NCBI GenBank assembly: GCA_005884005.1 | Contig: VAWI01000012.1 | Coordinates: 62,444-126,443, forward strand | Direction: 5' to 3' | Origin: Actinomycetota bacterium | GTDB lineage: Bacteria > Actinomycetota > Thermoleophilia > Gaiellales > Gaiellaceae | Length of the DNA: 64,000 nucleotides | Position numbers and translations under genes: made by a program | The notes under the pieces: model-generated | What the model was told of the DNA's origin: nothing | What the model saw: the letters and a program-made list of their open reading frames with translations, nothing else | The model's database searches: none | Shown: piece by piece, positions 7,658 to 16,170 of the stretch | How the letters are laid out: each line of letters opens with the position of its first letter | Position numbering within the stretch: position 1 is the stretch's first letter

Positions 7658-9256
7658 CTAGACGCGCGGCCCCGCTGCGGCCACCCCCGGCCCGGCGTCC
7701 ACCGCGAACTGTCCGAAGTTGTCACGGAACATCCGCGCCAAGTCCAGCGCCTTGCGGTCATATGCCTCCGGGTCGCGCCAGGTCGAGCGGGGGTCTAGCA
7801 AGCTCGCCTCGACGCCGGGGACCTCCGTGGGCACTTCGAACCCAAAGACATCGTCGGTCCGGAACTCGGTCCCTGCGAGCTGGCCTGACAGCGCGGCGTC
7901 CAGTAGCGCCCGCGTCGCCGCGATCGGCATCCGCTGGCCCTCGCCGAACGGCCCGCCGGTCCAGCCCGTATTGACCAGCCAGACCGTCGCGGCGTGTCGC
8001 TCGAGGCGATCGCCGAGCATACGGGCGTACACGGCCGGCGGTTGCGGGAGAAACGGTGCGCCGAAGCAGGCCGAGAACGTGGGCTGAGGCTTGGTGACCC
8101 CGATCTCGGTGCCCGCGAGCTTCGCCGTGAAGCCGGACAGGAAGTAGAACATCGCCTGATCGCGCGAGAGGCGGGCGATCGGCGGCAGGATGCCGAATGC
8201 GTCCGCGGTCAGGAAAACGACCGAGCTCGGATGGCCGGCACGCTTGCTCGGCAGCGCATTTGCGATCTGCTCGAGCTTGTAGGCGGCGCGCGTGTTCTCC
8301 GTCTTGGAGTCGTCGTCGAGATCGAGCGTGCCGCGCTCGTCGATGATCACGTTCTCGAGCACGGTGCCAAAGCTCTGCGTTGCCTTGTAGATCTCGGGCT
8401 CGGCTTCCGGCGACAGGCGGATCACCTTTGCGTAGCAGCCGCCCTCGATGTTGAAGACGCCGTCGTTTGACCAGCCGTGCTCGTCGTCGCCGATCAGGTG
8501 GCGCTCGGGGTCGGCCGATAGCGTGGTCTTGCCCGTGCCAGAGAGCCCGAAGAAGATCGCAACGTCGCCCTCGTCGCCGACGTTGGCGGAGCAGTGCATC
8601 GGCAGGACGCGCTCGAGCGGGAGCCGGTCGTTCATCAGCGTGAAGACCGACTTCTTGATCTCGCCCGCGTAGAACGTGCCCCCGATCAGGATCTCTCCCC
8701 GGGTCGGGTGCAGGACGACGAAAGTCGAGCTGCGGGTGCCGTCATCCTCGGGCTCTGCCTCGATGATCGGGGCATGGAAGATGACCGCGTCGGGCTCGAA
8801 CTCCGCCAGCTCCTCCTCGGTCGGATCGATGAAGAGCGTCTTCGCGAACAGAGCGTGCCAGGGGCTGTACGTGATCAGGCGAACGCCGACCCGATGAGCC
8901 GGATCGGCAGCCGCGAACGAGTCGACGACGTAGAGGTCCTGGTGTTCGAGGAACGACGTCACCTTGTCGCGGAGCCCCTCGAAATGCCCCTCATCCAGCT
9001 CCTGATTGACCGTGCTCCACCAGATTCTTTCCTTCGACCCCGGCTCGCGGACGATGAACTTGTCCATCGGCGAGCGCCCCGTGTGGCGTCCGGTGTCGAC
9101 GACGATGGGACCGCCCTCGGCGAGCCGACCCTCGTCGCGTCGCAGCGTGTGCGTGTAGAGGATGGACGTCGAGGGATGGAGATGGACCCGGCCGCCGGCA
9201 TCTATGCCGTGCTCGCCGAGATCGATTCTCCCCTCGGTCCCGATCGTCATTGCCAC
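7658..9256 (-). CDS. pckA: Phosphoenolpyruvate carboxykinase (ATP)
   Basis: 532 residues. It converts oxaloacetate and ATP to phosphoenolpyruvate and CO2, the gluconeogenic exit from the TCA cycle. Landmarks are TGRSPMDKF (substrate loop), GGTFYAGEIKKSVF with the metal-binding lysine, the kinase P-loop FGLSGTGKTTLS, the metal-binding GDDEHGW and the adenine-binding NTGWTGGP. The GTG at 9256 is preferred because a GGAG Shine-Dalgarno lies 7 bases upstream; an in-frame ATG follows two codons later. Many Actinomycetota use the GTP enzyme, so the ATP type is a taxonomic clue. Confidence 0.93.
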   Translation of the reverse strand: MAMTIGTEGRIDLGEHGIDAGGRVHLHPSTSILYTHTLRRDEGRLAEGGPIVVDTGRHTGRSPMDKFIVREPGSKERIWWSTVNQELDEGHFEGLRDKVTSFLEHQDLYVVDSFAAADPAHRVGVRLITYSPWHALFAKTLFIDPTEEELAEFEPDAVIFHAPIIEAEPEDDGTRSSTFVVLHPTRGEILIGGTFYAGEIKKSVFTLMNDRLPLERVLPMHCSANVGDEGDVAIFFGLSGTGKTTLSADPERHLIGDDEHGWSNDGVFNIEGGCYAKVIRLSPEAEPEIYKATQSFGTVLENVIIDERGTLDLDDDSKTENTRAAYKLEQIANALPSKRAGHPSSVVFLTADAFGILPPIARLSRDQAMFYFLSGFTAKLAGTEIGVTKPQPTFSACFGAPFLPQPPAVYARMLGDRLERHAATVWLVNTGWTGGPFGEGQRMPIAATRALLDAALSGQLAGTEFRTDDVFGFEVPTEVPGVEASLLDPRSTWRDPEAYDRKALDLARMFRDNFGQFAVDAGPGVAAAGPRV

Positions 9257-9362
9257 GCCGCGTCTCCTTTCCGATGGCGCAAAAAGCGAGACCCGGCTCT
9301 CGCGGGTCAAGGGCCATATCGTACGCGCGCTGGGGTTCTGGGGCGGCTTGTACCGTGGCGGG

Positions 9363-9923
9363 ATGGAGCTGCAGCCGCCCGATCCGCCCCTCTCCGACGG
9401 GATCGTTTCGCTGCGGCCATGGGTCCTCGACGACGTGCCGGCGATCGCCGCTGCCTGCAACGACCCTGAGATCGCTCAGTGGATCCATCAGCTACCGAGC
9501 CCGTACACCGCACGGGATGCCCGCGAGTACGTGTTCTCGACAGAGGCGGCCTGGGGCGACCGCTTGGGTGCGTTTTTCGCGGTGGTCGAGTGTGCTTCAG
9601 GCCAGGTCGTCGGGTCGATCGCGTTGCACGTGACCGACCGCGAGCTGGCGAACCTCGAGGTGGGCTACTGGACTGCGGCAAGGGCCCGCGGGCGCGGCCT
9701 GACAACACGCGCGCTGAGGCTCCTTTCCGGCTGGGCCCTGCGCGAGGTCGGCGCCGAGCGGGTGCAGCTTCGTGCAGACGTGCGCAACGGGGCGTCAATC
9801 CGCGTCGCGGAGAAGGCAGGGTTCACGTGCGAGGGAACCCTGCGCGCGAGCGGCTTCAACAGCCGCGAGAACAGGCGCGTCGACTACGCCGTCTACTCGC
9901 TGCTGCCGAGCGAGGTGGGCTAG
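9363..9923 (+). CDS. RimJ/RimL-type GNAT N-acetyltransferase
   Basis: 186 residues. N-terminal LSDGIVSLRPWVLDDVPAI, central ASGQVVGSIALHV, the beta4-alpha3 region ANLEVGYWTAARARGRGLTTRALRLL with an acetyl-CoA pyrophosphate loop (ARGRGLTT), and RVAEKAGFTCEGTLRASG are all standard for the RimJ/RimL branch, which acetylates protein N termini or small amines. Diverges from pckA. The substrate is unknown. Confidence 0.85.
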   Translation: MELQPPDPPLSDGIVSLRPWVLDDVPAIAAACNDPEIAQWIHQLPSPYTARDAREYVFSTEAAWGDRLGAFFAVVECASGQVVGSIALHVTDRELANLEVGYWTAARARGRGLTTRALRLLSGWALREVGAERVQLRADVRNGASIRVAEKAGFTCEGTLRASGFNSRENRRVDYAVYSLLPSEVG

Positions 9924-9995
9924 GAGGGTCGAGCGAAACGGAGTCTGTGCCGTCGGGCCGCGCTGCTCGCCCCCAGGCGGTGTCCTCAATCGCGC

Positions 9996-10013
9996 CAATA
10001 GCTTTGGCTATTG
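9996..10013. other. AT-rich hairpin in the GNAT-xerC spacer
   Basis: CAATAGC and GCTATTG pair perfectly around TTTG. The 197-base spacer (9924-10120) carries this hairpin and another at 10087-10100 but no recognisable gene. Confidence 0.5.
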
Positions 10014-10086
10014 ACGCTCCCTGCGTCCTTGCCTGGGAACGACCATCGCACCCCGACGACGAGCGCCGTTCCGCCAGACCCTCCTA

Positions 10087-10100
10087 GAGGCTTCGGCCTC
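10087..10100 (+). other. TTCG-loop hairpin just upstream of xerC
   Basis: GAGGC-TTCG-GCCTC, a very stable tetraloop hairpin ending 20 bases before the xerC start. It could terminate upstream transcription or structure the xerC leader. No T tract follows. Confidence 0.45.
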
Positions 10101-10120
10101 CCGAGCGCGAACCGCGCCTG

Positions 10121-10948
10121 GTGGACCAGCGAATCGATCGGTTCCTGGCGAGCCCCGCGCTGTCGGATTCGACGCGCCGCGCATACGGGGTCGACGTTCA
10201 GCAGTTCAACGCCTGGCTAGCGAGCCGCGGACTGACGCTGGACGACATCGACGTTCGCTCATTCGCGGATTACGCCGCCGAGCTGGGCCGGCGCCGTCCG
10301 AAGCTGGCTCCGGCCACGATCGGACGGAAACTTGCGGCGGTGCGGGCGCTGATTCGCTTCGCACTCGGGCCGGAACGCGTTCCCGACGCGTCGTTCGCCC
10401 CGCGCCGGCCGCGACGACTTCCCGAGGCTCCGAAGTCGGAGGAGGTCGACGCGGAGCTCGCGGGCCTGGAGCGCGACGGCCCTCTCGGCCTCCGAAACCG
10501 CGCCCTGGGCGAGCTCGTCTATTCGGCTGGGTTACGTAGCCGCGAGGCTGTCGACTTGAACCTCGGAGACGTCGATTTCGAACAAGAGCTCGTTCACGTG
10601 CGGGGCAAGGGCGGCAAGGAGCGGATCGTTCCTCTCGGCGAGGAGGCCGGCCTCTGGCTTGCGCGTTATCTGCACCAGGCGCGCCCGGAGCTGGCCCGCG
10701 GCGCCGAGAACGCGTTCTTCCTTTCTGCGCGAGGCCGGCGCCTCGATACGAGCACCCTGCGGCGGCTGCTGCCCCATCCCCACCGGATGCGTCACGCGTT
10801 CGCCACCCACCTGCTGGAGGGCGGCGCCGATCTGCGCACGATTCAGGAGCTGCTCGGCCACAGCTCGCTCTCTACCACCCAGGTCTACTCGCACGTCGAC
10901 GGCCGCCGGCTTCGCCGCGTCTACGACCGCTCGCACCCCCGGTCGTAG
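10121..10948 (+). CDS. xerC: Tyrosine recombinase, XerC-like
   Basis: 275 residues, GTG start. N-terminal SAM-like core-binding domain (about 1-90) and C-terminal catalytic domain. Catalytic residues are visible: Arg in SAGLR (R139), Lys in the GKGGKER hairpin, H221-x2-R224 (PHRMRHAF), H247 in LLGH, and the nucleophile Y256 in QVYSHVD. About ten residues that normally precede the H-x2-R motif are missing compared with the following XerD-like protein, so this copy is slightly compact. Probably acts with the neighbouring recombinase in chromosome dimer resolution. Confidence 0.85.
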   Translation: MDQRIDRFLASPALSDSTRRAYGVDVQQFNAWLASRGLTLDDIDVRSFADYAAELGRRRPKLAPATIGRKLAAVRALIRFALGPERVPDASFAPRRPRRLPEAPKSEEVDAELAGLERDGPLGLRNRALGELVYSAGLRSREAVDLNLGDVDFEQELVHVRGKGGKERIVPLGEEAGLWLARYLHQARPELARGAENAFFLSARGRRLDTSTLRRLLPHPHRMRHAFATHLLEGGADLRTIQELLGHSSLSTTQVYSHVDGRRLRRVYDRSHPRS

Positions 10949-10995
10949 CTTCGCCTCAAACCGAAGTGTTCACGCGCGCACGCAAAGGGCGCAGC

Positions 10996-11020
10996 CCCCA
11001 CCCTCATTGGGTGGGGTTCT
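10996..11020 (+). terminator. Rho-independent-like terminator after xerC
   Basis: CCCCACCC-TCATT-GGGTGGGG (stem of 8) followed by TTCTTCCC. The spacer 10949-11182 contains nothing else that I recognise. Confidence 0.65.
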
Positions 11021-11182
11021 TCCCTCCTCCCTCGACGTCGACGATACCCGGTTGTCGCCACGTGTCTGTGTCGCGATCGCGCCGATTCGGCGCCAAAACC
11101 TCGGTGCGCGGGCGAATCGCAGCATGTGACCGGACACGCCAAAACGCAGGCGATCGGGCCGACGCCGCGAAGTCAGACCTGG

Positions 11183-12094
11183 ATGGCAGCACCGGCCAGA
11201 GATGCGGACCTCGAAGGCTTTCTCGCGCTCCTGGCCGCTACGCGGGCACCGCGGACGGTCGACGCCTACCGCCGCGACCTCCTCGACCTCACAGCCCGCG
11301 TTGGGGGGCCGCTCAGCGCCGTCACGACCGAGGAGCTCGAGCGCTACCTGGCCGAGCTGCGCGCCGAAGGCCGCGCACCTGCCACGATCGCGCGCCGGAC
11401 AGCGGCCGCGCGATCCTTCTATCGCCACCTCGTCCTGCTCGGAGCGCGGACCGACAACCCGGCCGCGGCAATCGCGCTGCCACGCAAGGCACGTCGGCTC
11501 CCGCGCACGCTCTCGCCGTCGGAGGCGGAAAGACTGATCGACGCCGCAGCCGGGACGACGCCGCGTGCGCTCCGTGACCGTGCCTTGGTTGAGTTGCTCT
11601 ACGGCGCAGGCTTGCGCGTCGGCGAAGCGGTCGGCCTCGGCAAGACAGACGTCGATCTCGAGCAGCGCCTCGTCAGAGCTACCGGCAAGGGCGCAAAGGA
11701 GCGGATCGTGCCGCTTGGCCGGCCCGCGGCGGATGCGCTCCGGCGCTATCTCTCGCGCGGACGTCCGCACCTCGACCGGCGCCACCGGCCGGAGCTCTTT
11801 CTCAACGCGAAAGGCGGAGGCCTGACGCGCGCAGGAGTGTTCCTCGTGCTGCGCCGGCTGGCCGAGAAGGCGAGTCTCGAACCGGAACGGGTCCACCCTC
11901 ACCTGCTCAGGCACTCGTTCGCCACGCACCTGCTCGAAGGCGGAGCTGATCTCCGCAGCGTCCAGGAAATGCTCGGCCACGCCGACCTCGCCACCACTGA
12001 GCTCTACACGCACGTCAGCGACCGCCGTCGCCGCGAGCTCTACTTCAGCTCGCACCCGCATGCACGACGTCGCGGGGTTTCAAAGGGCCGATAA
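11183..12094 (+). CDS. xerD: Tyrosine recombinase, XerD-like
   Basis: 303 residues from ATG 11183, the usual XerD length; a GTG at 11126 would add 19 residues without family similarity. Core-binding domain DLEGFLALLAATRAPRTVDAYRRDL, catalytic domain with YGAGLRVGEAVGL (Arg), GKGAKERIVPLG (Lys), HPHLLRHSFATHLLEGGADL (His-x2-Arg), MLGHADLATTELYTHV (His and nucleophilic Tyr). Acts at dif with XerC to resolve chromosome dimers. Two full-length Xer proteins as direct neighbours is unusual; they usually lie at separate loci. Confidence 0.88.
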   Translation: MAAPARDADLEGFLALLAATRAPRTVDAYRRDLLDLTARVGGPLSAVTTEELERYLAELRAEGRAPATIARRTAAARSFYRHLVLLGARTDNPAAAIALPRKARRLPRTLSPSEAERLIDAAAGTTPRALRDRALVELLYGAGLRVGEAVGLGKTDVDLEQRLVRATGKGAKERIVPLGRPAADALRRYLSRGRPHLDRRHRPELFLNAKGGGLTRAGVFLVLRRLAEKASLEPERVHPHLLRHSFATHLLEGGADLRSVQEMLGHADLATTELYTHVSDRRRRELYFSSHPHARRRGVSKGR

Positions 12095-12113
12095 ATGTCG
12101 AGAACCAGGAGGA

Positions 12114-12278
12114 ATGTCGCTTGACCCGCACATCCTGGGACTCGTTGCCTCGACTGTCTGCACCGCGCTGCTGATGGCGCTCTCCGGCATCGACAAGAGC
12201 CTGCTCGACTGGAAGAATGGCCGCCGTCACTGTCCGTCTTGCGGTAGGCAGCTCCGCAGCGGGTGCATCTGCCGCTGA
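12114..12278 (+). CDS. Small membrane protein with a C-terminal zinc-ribbon-like cysteine cluster
   Basis: 54 residues. A hydrophobic helix (ILGLVASTVCTALLMALSG) is followed by DKSLLDWKNGRR and HCPSCGRQLRSGCICR, giving C-x2-C-x7-C-x-C, a potential zinc site on the cytoplasmic side. An AGGAGG lies immediately upstream, only one base from the ATG, which is closer than usual. A terminator hairpin follows 14 bases after the stop. Function unknown; the ribosome-binding sequence, stop and terminator argue that it is a real gene. Confidence 0.6.
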   Translation: MSLDPHILGLVASTVCTALLMALSGIDKSLLDWKNGRRHCPSCGRQLRSGCICR

Positions 12279-12292
12279 CGAACCGGGATTAG

Positions 12293-12316
12293 AAGGGCCT
12301 AGCGGCCCTTTTTCTT
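12293..12316. terminator. Terminator between the small zinc protein and the HEAT gene
   Basis: AAGGGCC-TAGC-GGCCCTT followed by TTTCTT on the plus strand. It overlaps the last codons of the convergent HEAT-repeat gene, whose lysine-rich C terminus is encoded by the T tract read on the other strand. Confidence 0.75.
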
Positions 12317-12793
12317 CAGCAGCTCCGCAACCCGCTTTGCGGCTGCCCTCAGCTCCCGGTCGGCCTCGTCGTCGGCCGCGAGGCTTTCGAGGATCACGAT
12401 CGTGTCGCGCTGCGGCGAGCCGTTCTTGAGGCACATCACGGCGAGTCGACGCACGGCCGGGTTTTCCTCACCGTCCGAAACCAGCCGGTGCAGCAGCGAC
12501 CGGTCTGCGTTGACGTCGCCGGGGTGATCGCGGGAGAGAAGCTCGAGCGCGAGCAGTGCAGAACCTCGGCAGGCCGGGCTCTCGTCCTCGAAGCCCCGCC
12601 GGAGCAGCTCGAGCTTCTGACGGAAGCGAAACTGCCCGATCGCGCGGTAGGCGACCGCGCGCTCTCGATAATCCCGGCTGCGCGCGGCCGACTCGAGCTC
12701 CTCATCCCATTCGGAGCGCAGCTGCGCCAGCTCGCGCTGGGAGCCCTGCTGCGCGAGGCCGTCGGCCTGAGCAGCGGCCTCGGCGAGCGTCAA
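12299..12793 (-). CDS. HEAT-repeat-like helical protein
   Basis: 164 residues, all-helical and charged. Segments such as RDYRERAVAYRAIGQFRFRQ, SPACRGSALLALELLSRD and NPAVRRLAVMCLKNGS look like successive HEAT-type helical pairs, and the C terminus is a lysine-rich AELLKKKGR. The TTG start overlaps the citrate synthase stop (TTGA), so it is the second gene of the gltA transcript. No catalytic motif; probably a protein-binding scaffold. Function unknown. Confidence 0.6.
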   Translation of the reverse strand: MTLAEAAAQADGLAQQGSQRELAQLRSEWDEELESAARSRDYRERAVAYRAIGQFRFRQKLELLRRGFEDESPACRGSALLALELLSRDHPGDVNADRSLLHRLVSDGEENPAVRRLAVMCLKNGSPQRDTIVILESLAADDEADRELRAAAKRVAELLKKKGR

Positions 12794-13878
12794 GAGACCG
12801 ACTGGAGCGAGCGGGTCGCCGGGCCCACGTAGCGCGCCGACGGGCGGAAGAGACGGCCGGTGCGCTTCTGCTCGAGAATGTGCGCGGACCAGCCGGCCAC
12901 GCGCGAGCAGGCGAACATCGCCGGCGCAAGCCGAGGCGGAATCTCGGCGACGTCGAGGACGATCGCCGAGTAATACTCGACATTCGTTGCCAACACGCGC
13001 TCGGGGTGCCGCTCTTGCAAGGCGGCGAGCGCGACCTGTTCCAGCTCCTCCGCGAGCTCGACCTGCGTCGATCCCAACTCCTTCGCGGTGCGCTTCAAGA
13101 GCCGCGAGCGCGGATCCTCGGCTCGGTAGATGCGGTGCCCGAAACCCATGATCCGCTTGCCGGCGGCGAGAGTCTCCCTGACCCAGCGCTCGGCATCGCC
13201 CATCTGTGCCACCTCTTCGAGCATCGGCTTGACGTAGGCCGGCGCCCCACCGTGTAGCGGTCCCGAGAGCGCACCGACAGCGGCCGAAAGCGAGGCGCCG
13301 CAGTCGGCGCCTGTCGAGGCGACGATTCTCGCCGTGAATGTCGACGGATTCAAGCCGTGCTCGGCGGTGCAGATCCAGTAGGTGTCGATCGCCTTCGCTT
13401 GACGAGGATCGGCCTCACCGCGCCAGCGGAGCAGAAACTTCTCGGCCGCGGTCTCGCCCTGGGCGACGACATCGTCCGGGACGACGTCGGTCTTGCCGTC
13501 GGCGACGCGCGCCGAGCGAGCGACGATCGACATGATCTGCGCCGAGAGCCGCCCGAGGTCCTCGCGAGCCTGCTCATCGGAGATCTCGTTCAGCTTGCCC
13601 AGCCCCCAGACCCCTGAGAGACGTGCCGTCTCGGCCTGTAGATCGGAGGGAGCGTTCCCCGTGAGGGCCGCCGGCTCGTAGGGCTCCGGATCGGGCATCT
13701 TCGAGTCGAGGTCGTCGTCGACCAGCAGCCCCCAGACGTTGTCGTACGGGTAGCGGCCGACGAGCTCCTCGATGTCGATGCCGCGATAACGCAGCGAGCC
13801 GCCCTCGCGGTCGGGCTCGGCGATCTCCGTCTCGACCGCGACAACGCCCTCGAGACCGGGCTTGAAATCGTCTGCCAT
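12790..13878 (-). CDS. gltA: Citrate synthase
   Basis: 362 residues, a short citrate synthase type. Catalytic histidines are in ICTAEHGLNPSTF and MGFGHRIYR; the third catalytic position is a glutamate (TNVEYYSA) where most citrate synthases have aspartate. LSGPLHGGAPAYV is the oxaloacetate-binding loop. It condenses oxaloacetate and acetyl-CoA. A methylcitrate synthase role cannot be excluded by sequence, but the adjacent isocitrate and malate dehydrogenases support citrate synthase. It diverges from idh with 114 bases between the starts. Confidence 0.88.
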   Translation of the reverse strand: MADDFKPGLEGVVAVETEIAEPDREGGSLRYRGIDIEELVGRYPYDNVWGLLVDDDLDSKMPDPEPYEPAALTGNAPSDLQAETARLSGVWGLGKLNEISDEQAREDLGRLSAQIMSIVARSARVADGKTDVVPDDVVAQGETAAEKFLLRWRGEADPRQAKAIDTYWICTAEHGLNPSTFTARIVASTGADCGASLSAAVGALSGPLHGGAPAYVKPMLEEVAQMGDAERWVRETLAAGKRIMGFGHRIYRAEDPRSRLLKRTAKELGSTQVELAEELEQVALAALQERHPERVLATNVEYYSAIVLDVAEIPPRLAPAMFACSRVAGWSAHILEQKRTGRLFRPSARYVGPATRSLQSVS

Positions 13879-13992
13879 CGCGCCGAAACCTACCGGGACC
13901 CGGACCGGTGGAGGCGAAGCCTGAGCGGAGCGGAGCGATCGGTGGGTTCACCCAGCAGGTCGCCAACAAGAGCTTGGATAGGCTCCCCGACC

Positions 13993-15084
13993 GTGGCGCA
14001 CGAAGTGACGCTGATCCCCGGCGACGGCACCGGTCCGGAGCTGACCGAGGCGACGCGCCGCGTCCTCGAAGCGACGGACGTCGAATTCGACTGGGACGTG
14101 CAACAGGCCGGCGCCGACGTGATGGACCAGTTCGGGGGCAATCCGTTGCCGGAGCCGACGCTCGAATCGATCCGGCGCACCGGCGTCGCGATCAAGGGCC
14201 CGATCACCACGCCTGTCGGCGGCGGCTTCCGCTCCGTTAACGTCGGCCTGCGAAAGGCCCTCGACCTCTACGCGCAGGTGCGTCCGTGCAAGACCTACGA
14301 GGGGGTCCGGACGCGCTTCGACGACGTCGACCTGATCATCGTCCGCGAGAACACGGAAGACCTCTACGCAGGGATCGAGTACGAGCAGGACAAGCCGGAG
14401 ACGCGTGAGCTGATCGACTGGATCGAGGCCCACGGCGGTACGCTCCGCCACGGAGACGCCGGCATCTCGATCAAGCCGCTCTCGGTCTCGGGAACCCGCC
14501 GGATCGTGCAGTTTGCGTTCGACTACGCGCGTCGGAACGGCCGCCGCAAGGTCACGGCCGTGCACAAGGCAAACATCATGAAGTTCACGGACGGGCTCTA
14601 TCTGCAAGTTGCGCGCGAGGTCGCCGAGGAGAACGCCGACATCGAGTTCGACGACCGAATCGTGGACAACATGTGCATGCAGCTCGTCCAGCGCCCGGAC
14701 GAGTACGACGTGCTCGTGTTGCCGAACCTGTACGGAGACATCGTTTCCGACCTCGCGGCCGGGATGATCGGCGGGCTGGGCATGGCGCCGGGTGCGAACT
14801 TCGGCGAGGATGCGGCGATCTTCGAGCCGACGCACGGCTCGGCGCCCAAGTACGCCGGCCAGAACAAGGTCAACCCGATGGCGCTGATGCTGTCGGGGAT
14901 GCTGATGCTCCGGCACCTCGACGAGACCGAAGCGGCCGACCGGCTCGAGAACGCGATCGCGGACGTGATCCGCGACGGCGCAAGCGTCACCTATGACATG
15001 AAGCCGTCACGCGACGATCCGACCGCGGTCGGCACGAGCGAGGTCGCGGACGCGATCATCGACAAGATGGGGGCACGCGTGTGA
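13993..15084 (+). CDS. Isocitrate dehydrogenase (isocitrate/isopropylmalate dehydrogenase family, NAD-type)
   Basis: 363 residues from GTG 13993. Landmarks: VTLIPGDGTGPELTEATRRV, SVNVGLRKALDLYAQVRPCK (substrate loop), NTEDLYAGIEYE, the lysine in VTAVHKANIMKFTDGLY, the metal aspartates in NLYGDIVSDLAAGMIGG, and EPTHGSAPKYAGQNKVNP at the nucleotide site. Length and the NTEDLYAG element favour the NAD-dependent isocitrate dehydrogenase branch over 3-isopropylmalate dehydrogenase. It is coupled to mdh by a GTGTGA overlap and lies next to citrate synthase. Confidence 0.85.
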   Translation: MAHEVTLIPGDGTGPELTEATRRVLEATDVEFDWDVQQAGADVMDQFGGNPLPEPTLESIRRTGVAIKGPITTPVGGGFRSVNVGLRKALDLYAQVRPCKTYEGVRTRFDDVDLIIVRENTEDLYAGIEYEQDKPETRELIDWIEAHGGTLRHGDAGISIKPLSVSGTRRIVQFAFDYARRNGRRKVTAVHKANIMKFTDGLYLQVAREVAEENADIEFDDRIVDNMCMQLVQRPDEYDVLVLPNLYGDIVSDLAAGMIGGLGMAPGANFGEDAAIFEPTHGSAPKYAGQNKVNPMALMLSGMLMLRHLDETEAADRLENAIADVIRDGASVTYDMKPSRDDPTAVGTSEVADAIIDKMGARV

Positions 15085-16010
15085 GCGAGCGGCGGAAGGT
15101 CACCGTGGTCGGCGCGGGCGCAGTGGGCGCGACCTGTGCGCAGGTCTTGGCGCAGCGCGACTACGCCGACGTCGTCCTCGTCGACATCAAGGAAGGCCTG
15201 CCGCAGGGCAAGGCGCTCGACATCAACCAGATGGGCGCCGTCCTCGGTTACGAGCCCAACGTCGTCGGCTCCAACGGCTACGAGGAGAGCTCCGAGTCCG
15301 ACGTCGTCGTGATCACTGCCGGAGTGCCGCGCACCGGCGACATGAGCCGCGACGATCTCGTCTCGACGAACGAGAAGATCGTCGCGCAGGTGATCGAGGC
15401 GGCCGTCGTCCAGAGCCCGGAGGCGGTCCTGATCGTCGTCTCGAACCCCCTCGACGCGATGTGCCACGTCGCCAAGAGCGTCAGCGGTTGGCCGAAGGAA
15501 CGCGTCTTCGGAATGGCCGGGATTCTCGATACGGCGCGCTTCTCGACCTTCATCGCCTGGGAGACCGGGGCCTCGGTGAAGGATGTGACCGCGATGGTGC
15601 TCGGCGGCCACGGCGACGAGATGGTGCCCGTCGTCTCGGCGACGACCGTCGGAGGTGTCCCGGTGCGGAAGCTGGCCAGTGAGGATGCGATCCACGCGAT
15701 GGTCGAGCGGACGGCCAAGGGCGGCGGCGAGCTCGTGAAGTTCCTCGGCACCTCTGCGTGGTACGCGCCGGGCGCGGCCGCTGCGCAGATGGTCGACGCG
15801 ATCATGCTCGACGAGAAGCGGGTGCTGCCCTGCACCGCGTACCTCGAGGGCGAGTACGGAATCGACGGGCTCTACATCGGCGTGCCTGTCAAACTCGGAC
15901 GCGGCGGGATCGAAGAGGTGGTCGAACTCGAGCTCTCCGAGGACGAACAGACGATGCTGAACGAGTCCGCCGACGCGGTCCGCGAAGTCGTCGGCGTGCT
16001 GACGACCTAG
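15081..16010 (+). CDS. mdh: Malate dehydrogenase, LDH-like type
   Basis: 309 residues. NAD fold VTVVGAGAVGATCAQ, VVLVDIKEGLPQGKALDINQ, the specificity loop AGVPRTGDMSRDDL whose arginine selects oxaloacetate, VVSNPLDAM, and the catalytic His in MVLGGHGDEMVP. Converts malate to oxaloacetate with NAD. The GTG start overlaps the idh stop by four bases, so both enzymes are made together. Confidence 0.92.
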   Translation: MSERRKVTVVGAGAVGATCAQVLAQRDYADVVLVDIKEGLPQGKALDINQMGAVLGYEPNVVGSNGYEESSESDVVVITAGVPRTGDMSRDDLVSTNEKIVAQVIEAAVVQSPEAVLIVVSNPLDAMCHVAKSVSGWPKERVFGMAGILDTARFSTFIAWETGASVKDVTAMVLGGHGDEMVPVVSATTVGGVPVRKLASEDAIHAMVERTAKGGGELVKFLGTSAWYAPGAAAAQMVDAIMLDEKRVLPCTAYLEGEYGIDGLYIGVPVKLGRGGIEEVVELELSEDEQTMLNESADAVREVVGVLTT

Positions 16011-16126
16011 TGTCGGCCTGCAGTCCGGTCTTGGTGCTGGGGACGAATCGACACAGTTCTGCCGCACTTCCGGCACAGATGCGTGCGCACATCCCCGGTA
16101 CGCTCGCCGCGGGTGGCGGGTGGACT

Positions 16127-16153
16127 CTCATCCCCACCCAGGGTGGGGATGAG
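16127..16153. terminator. Strong hairpin between mdh and the SDR gene
   Basis: CTCATCCCCACC and GGTGGGGATGAG are perfectly complementary over 12 bases around CAG. It ends 17 bases before the SDR start. Likely the idh-mdh terminator, although no T tract follows, so a leader structure for the SDR gene is possible. Confidence 0.6.
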
Positions 16154-16170
16154 GCGGGAAGGGGGTCCCG

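Noticed and set aside
6013-7974. 653-codon open frame on the plus strand opposite sdhA
   Set aside because: It is antisense to the intact sdhA frame, has no recognisable domain and reflects high-GC codon bias.
10121-12094. Integrase module of a prophage or integrative element
   Set aside because: No phage, transfer or attachment features lie nearby, and both proteins look like Xer rather than phage integrases.
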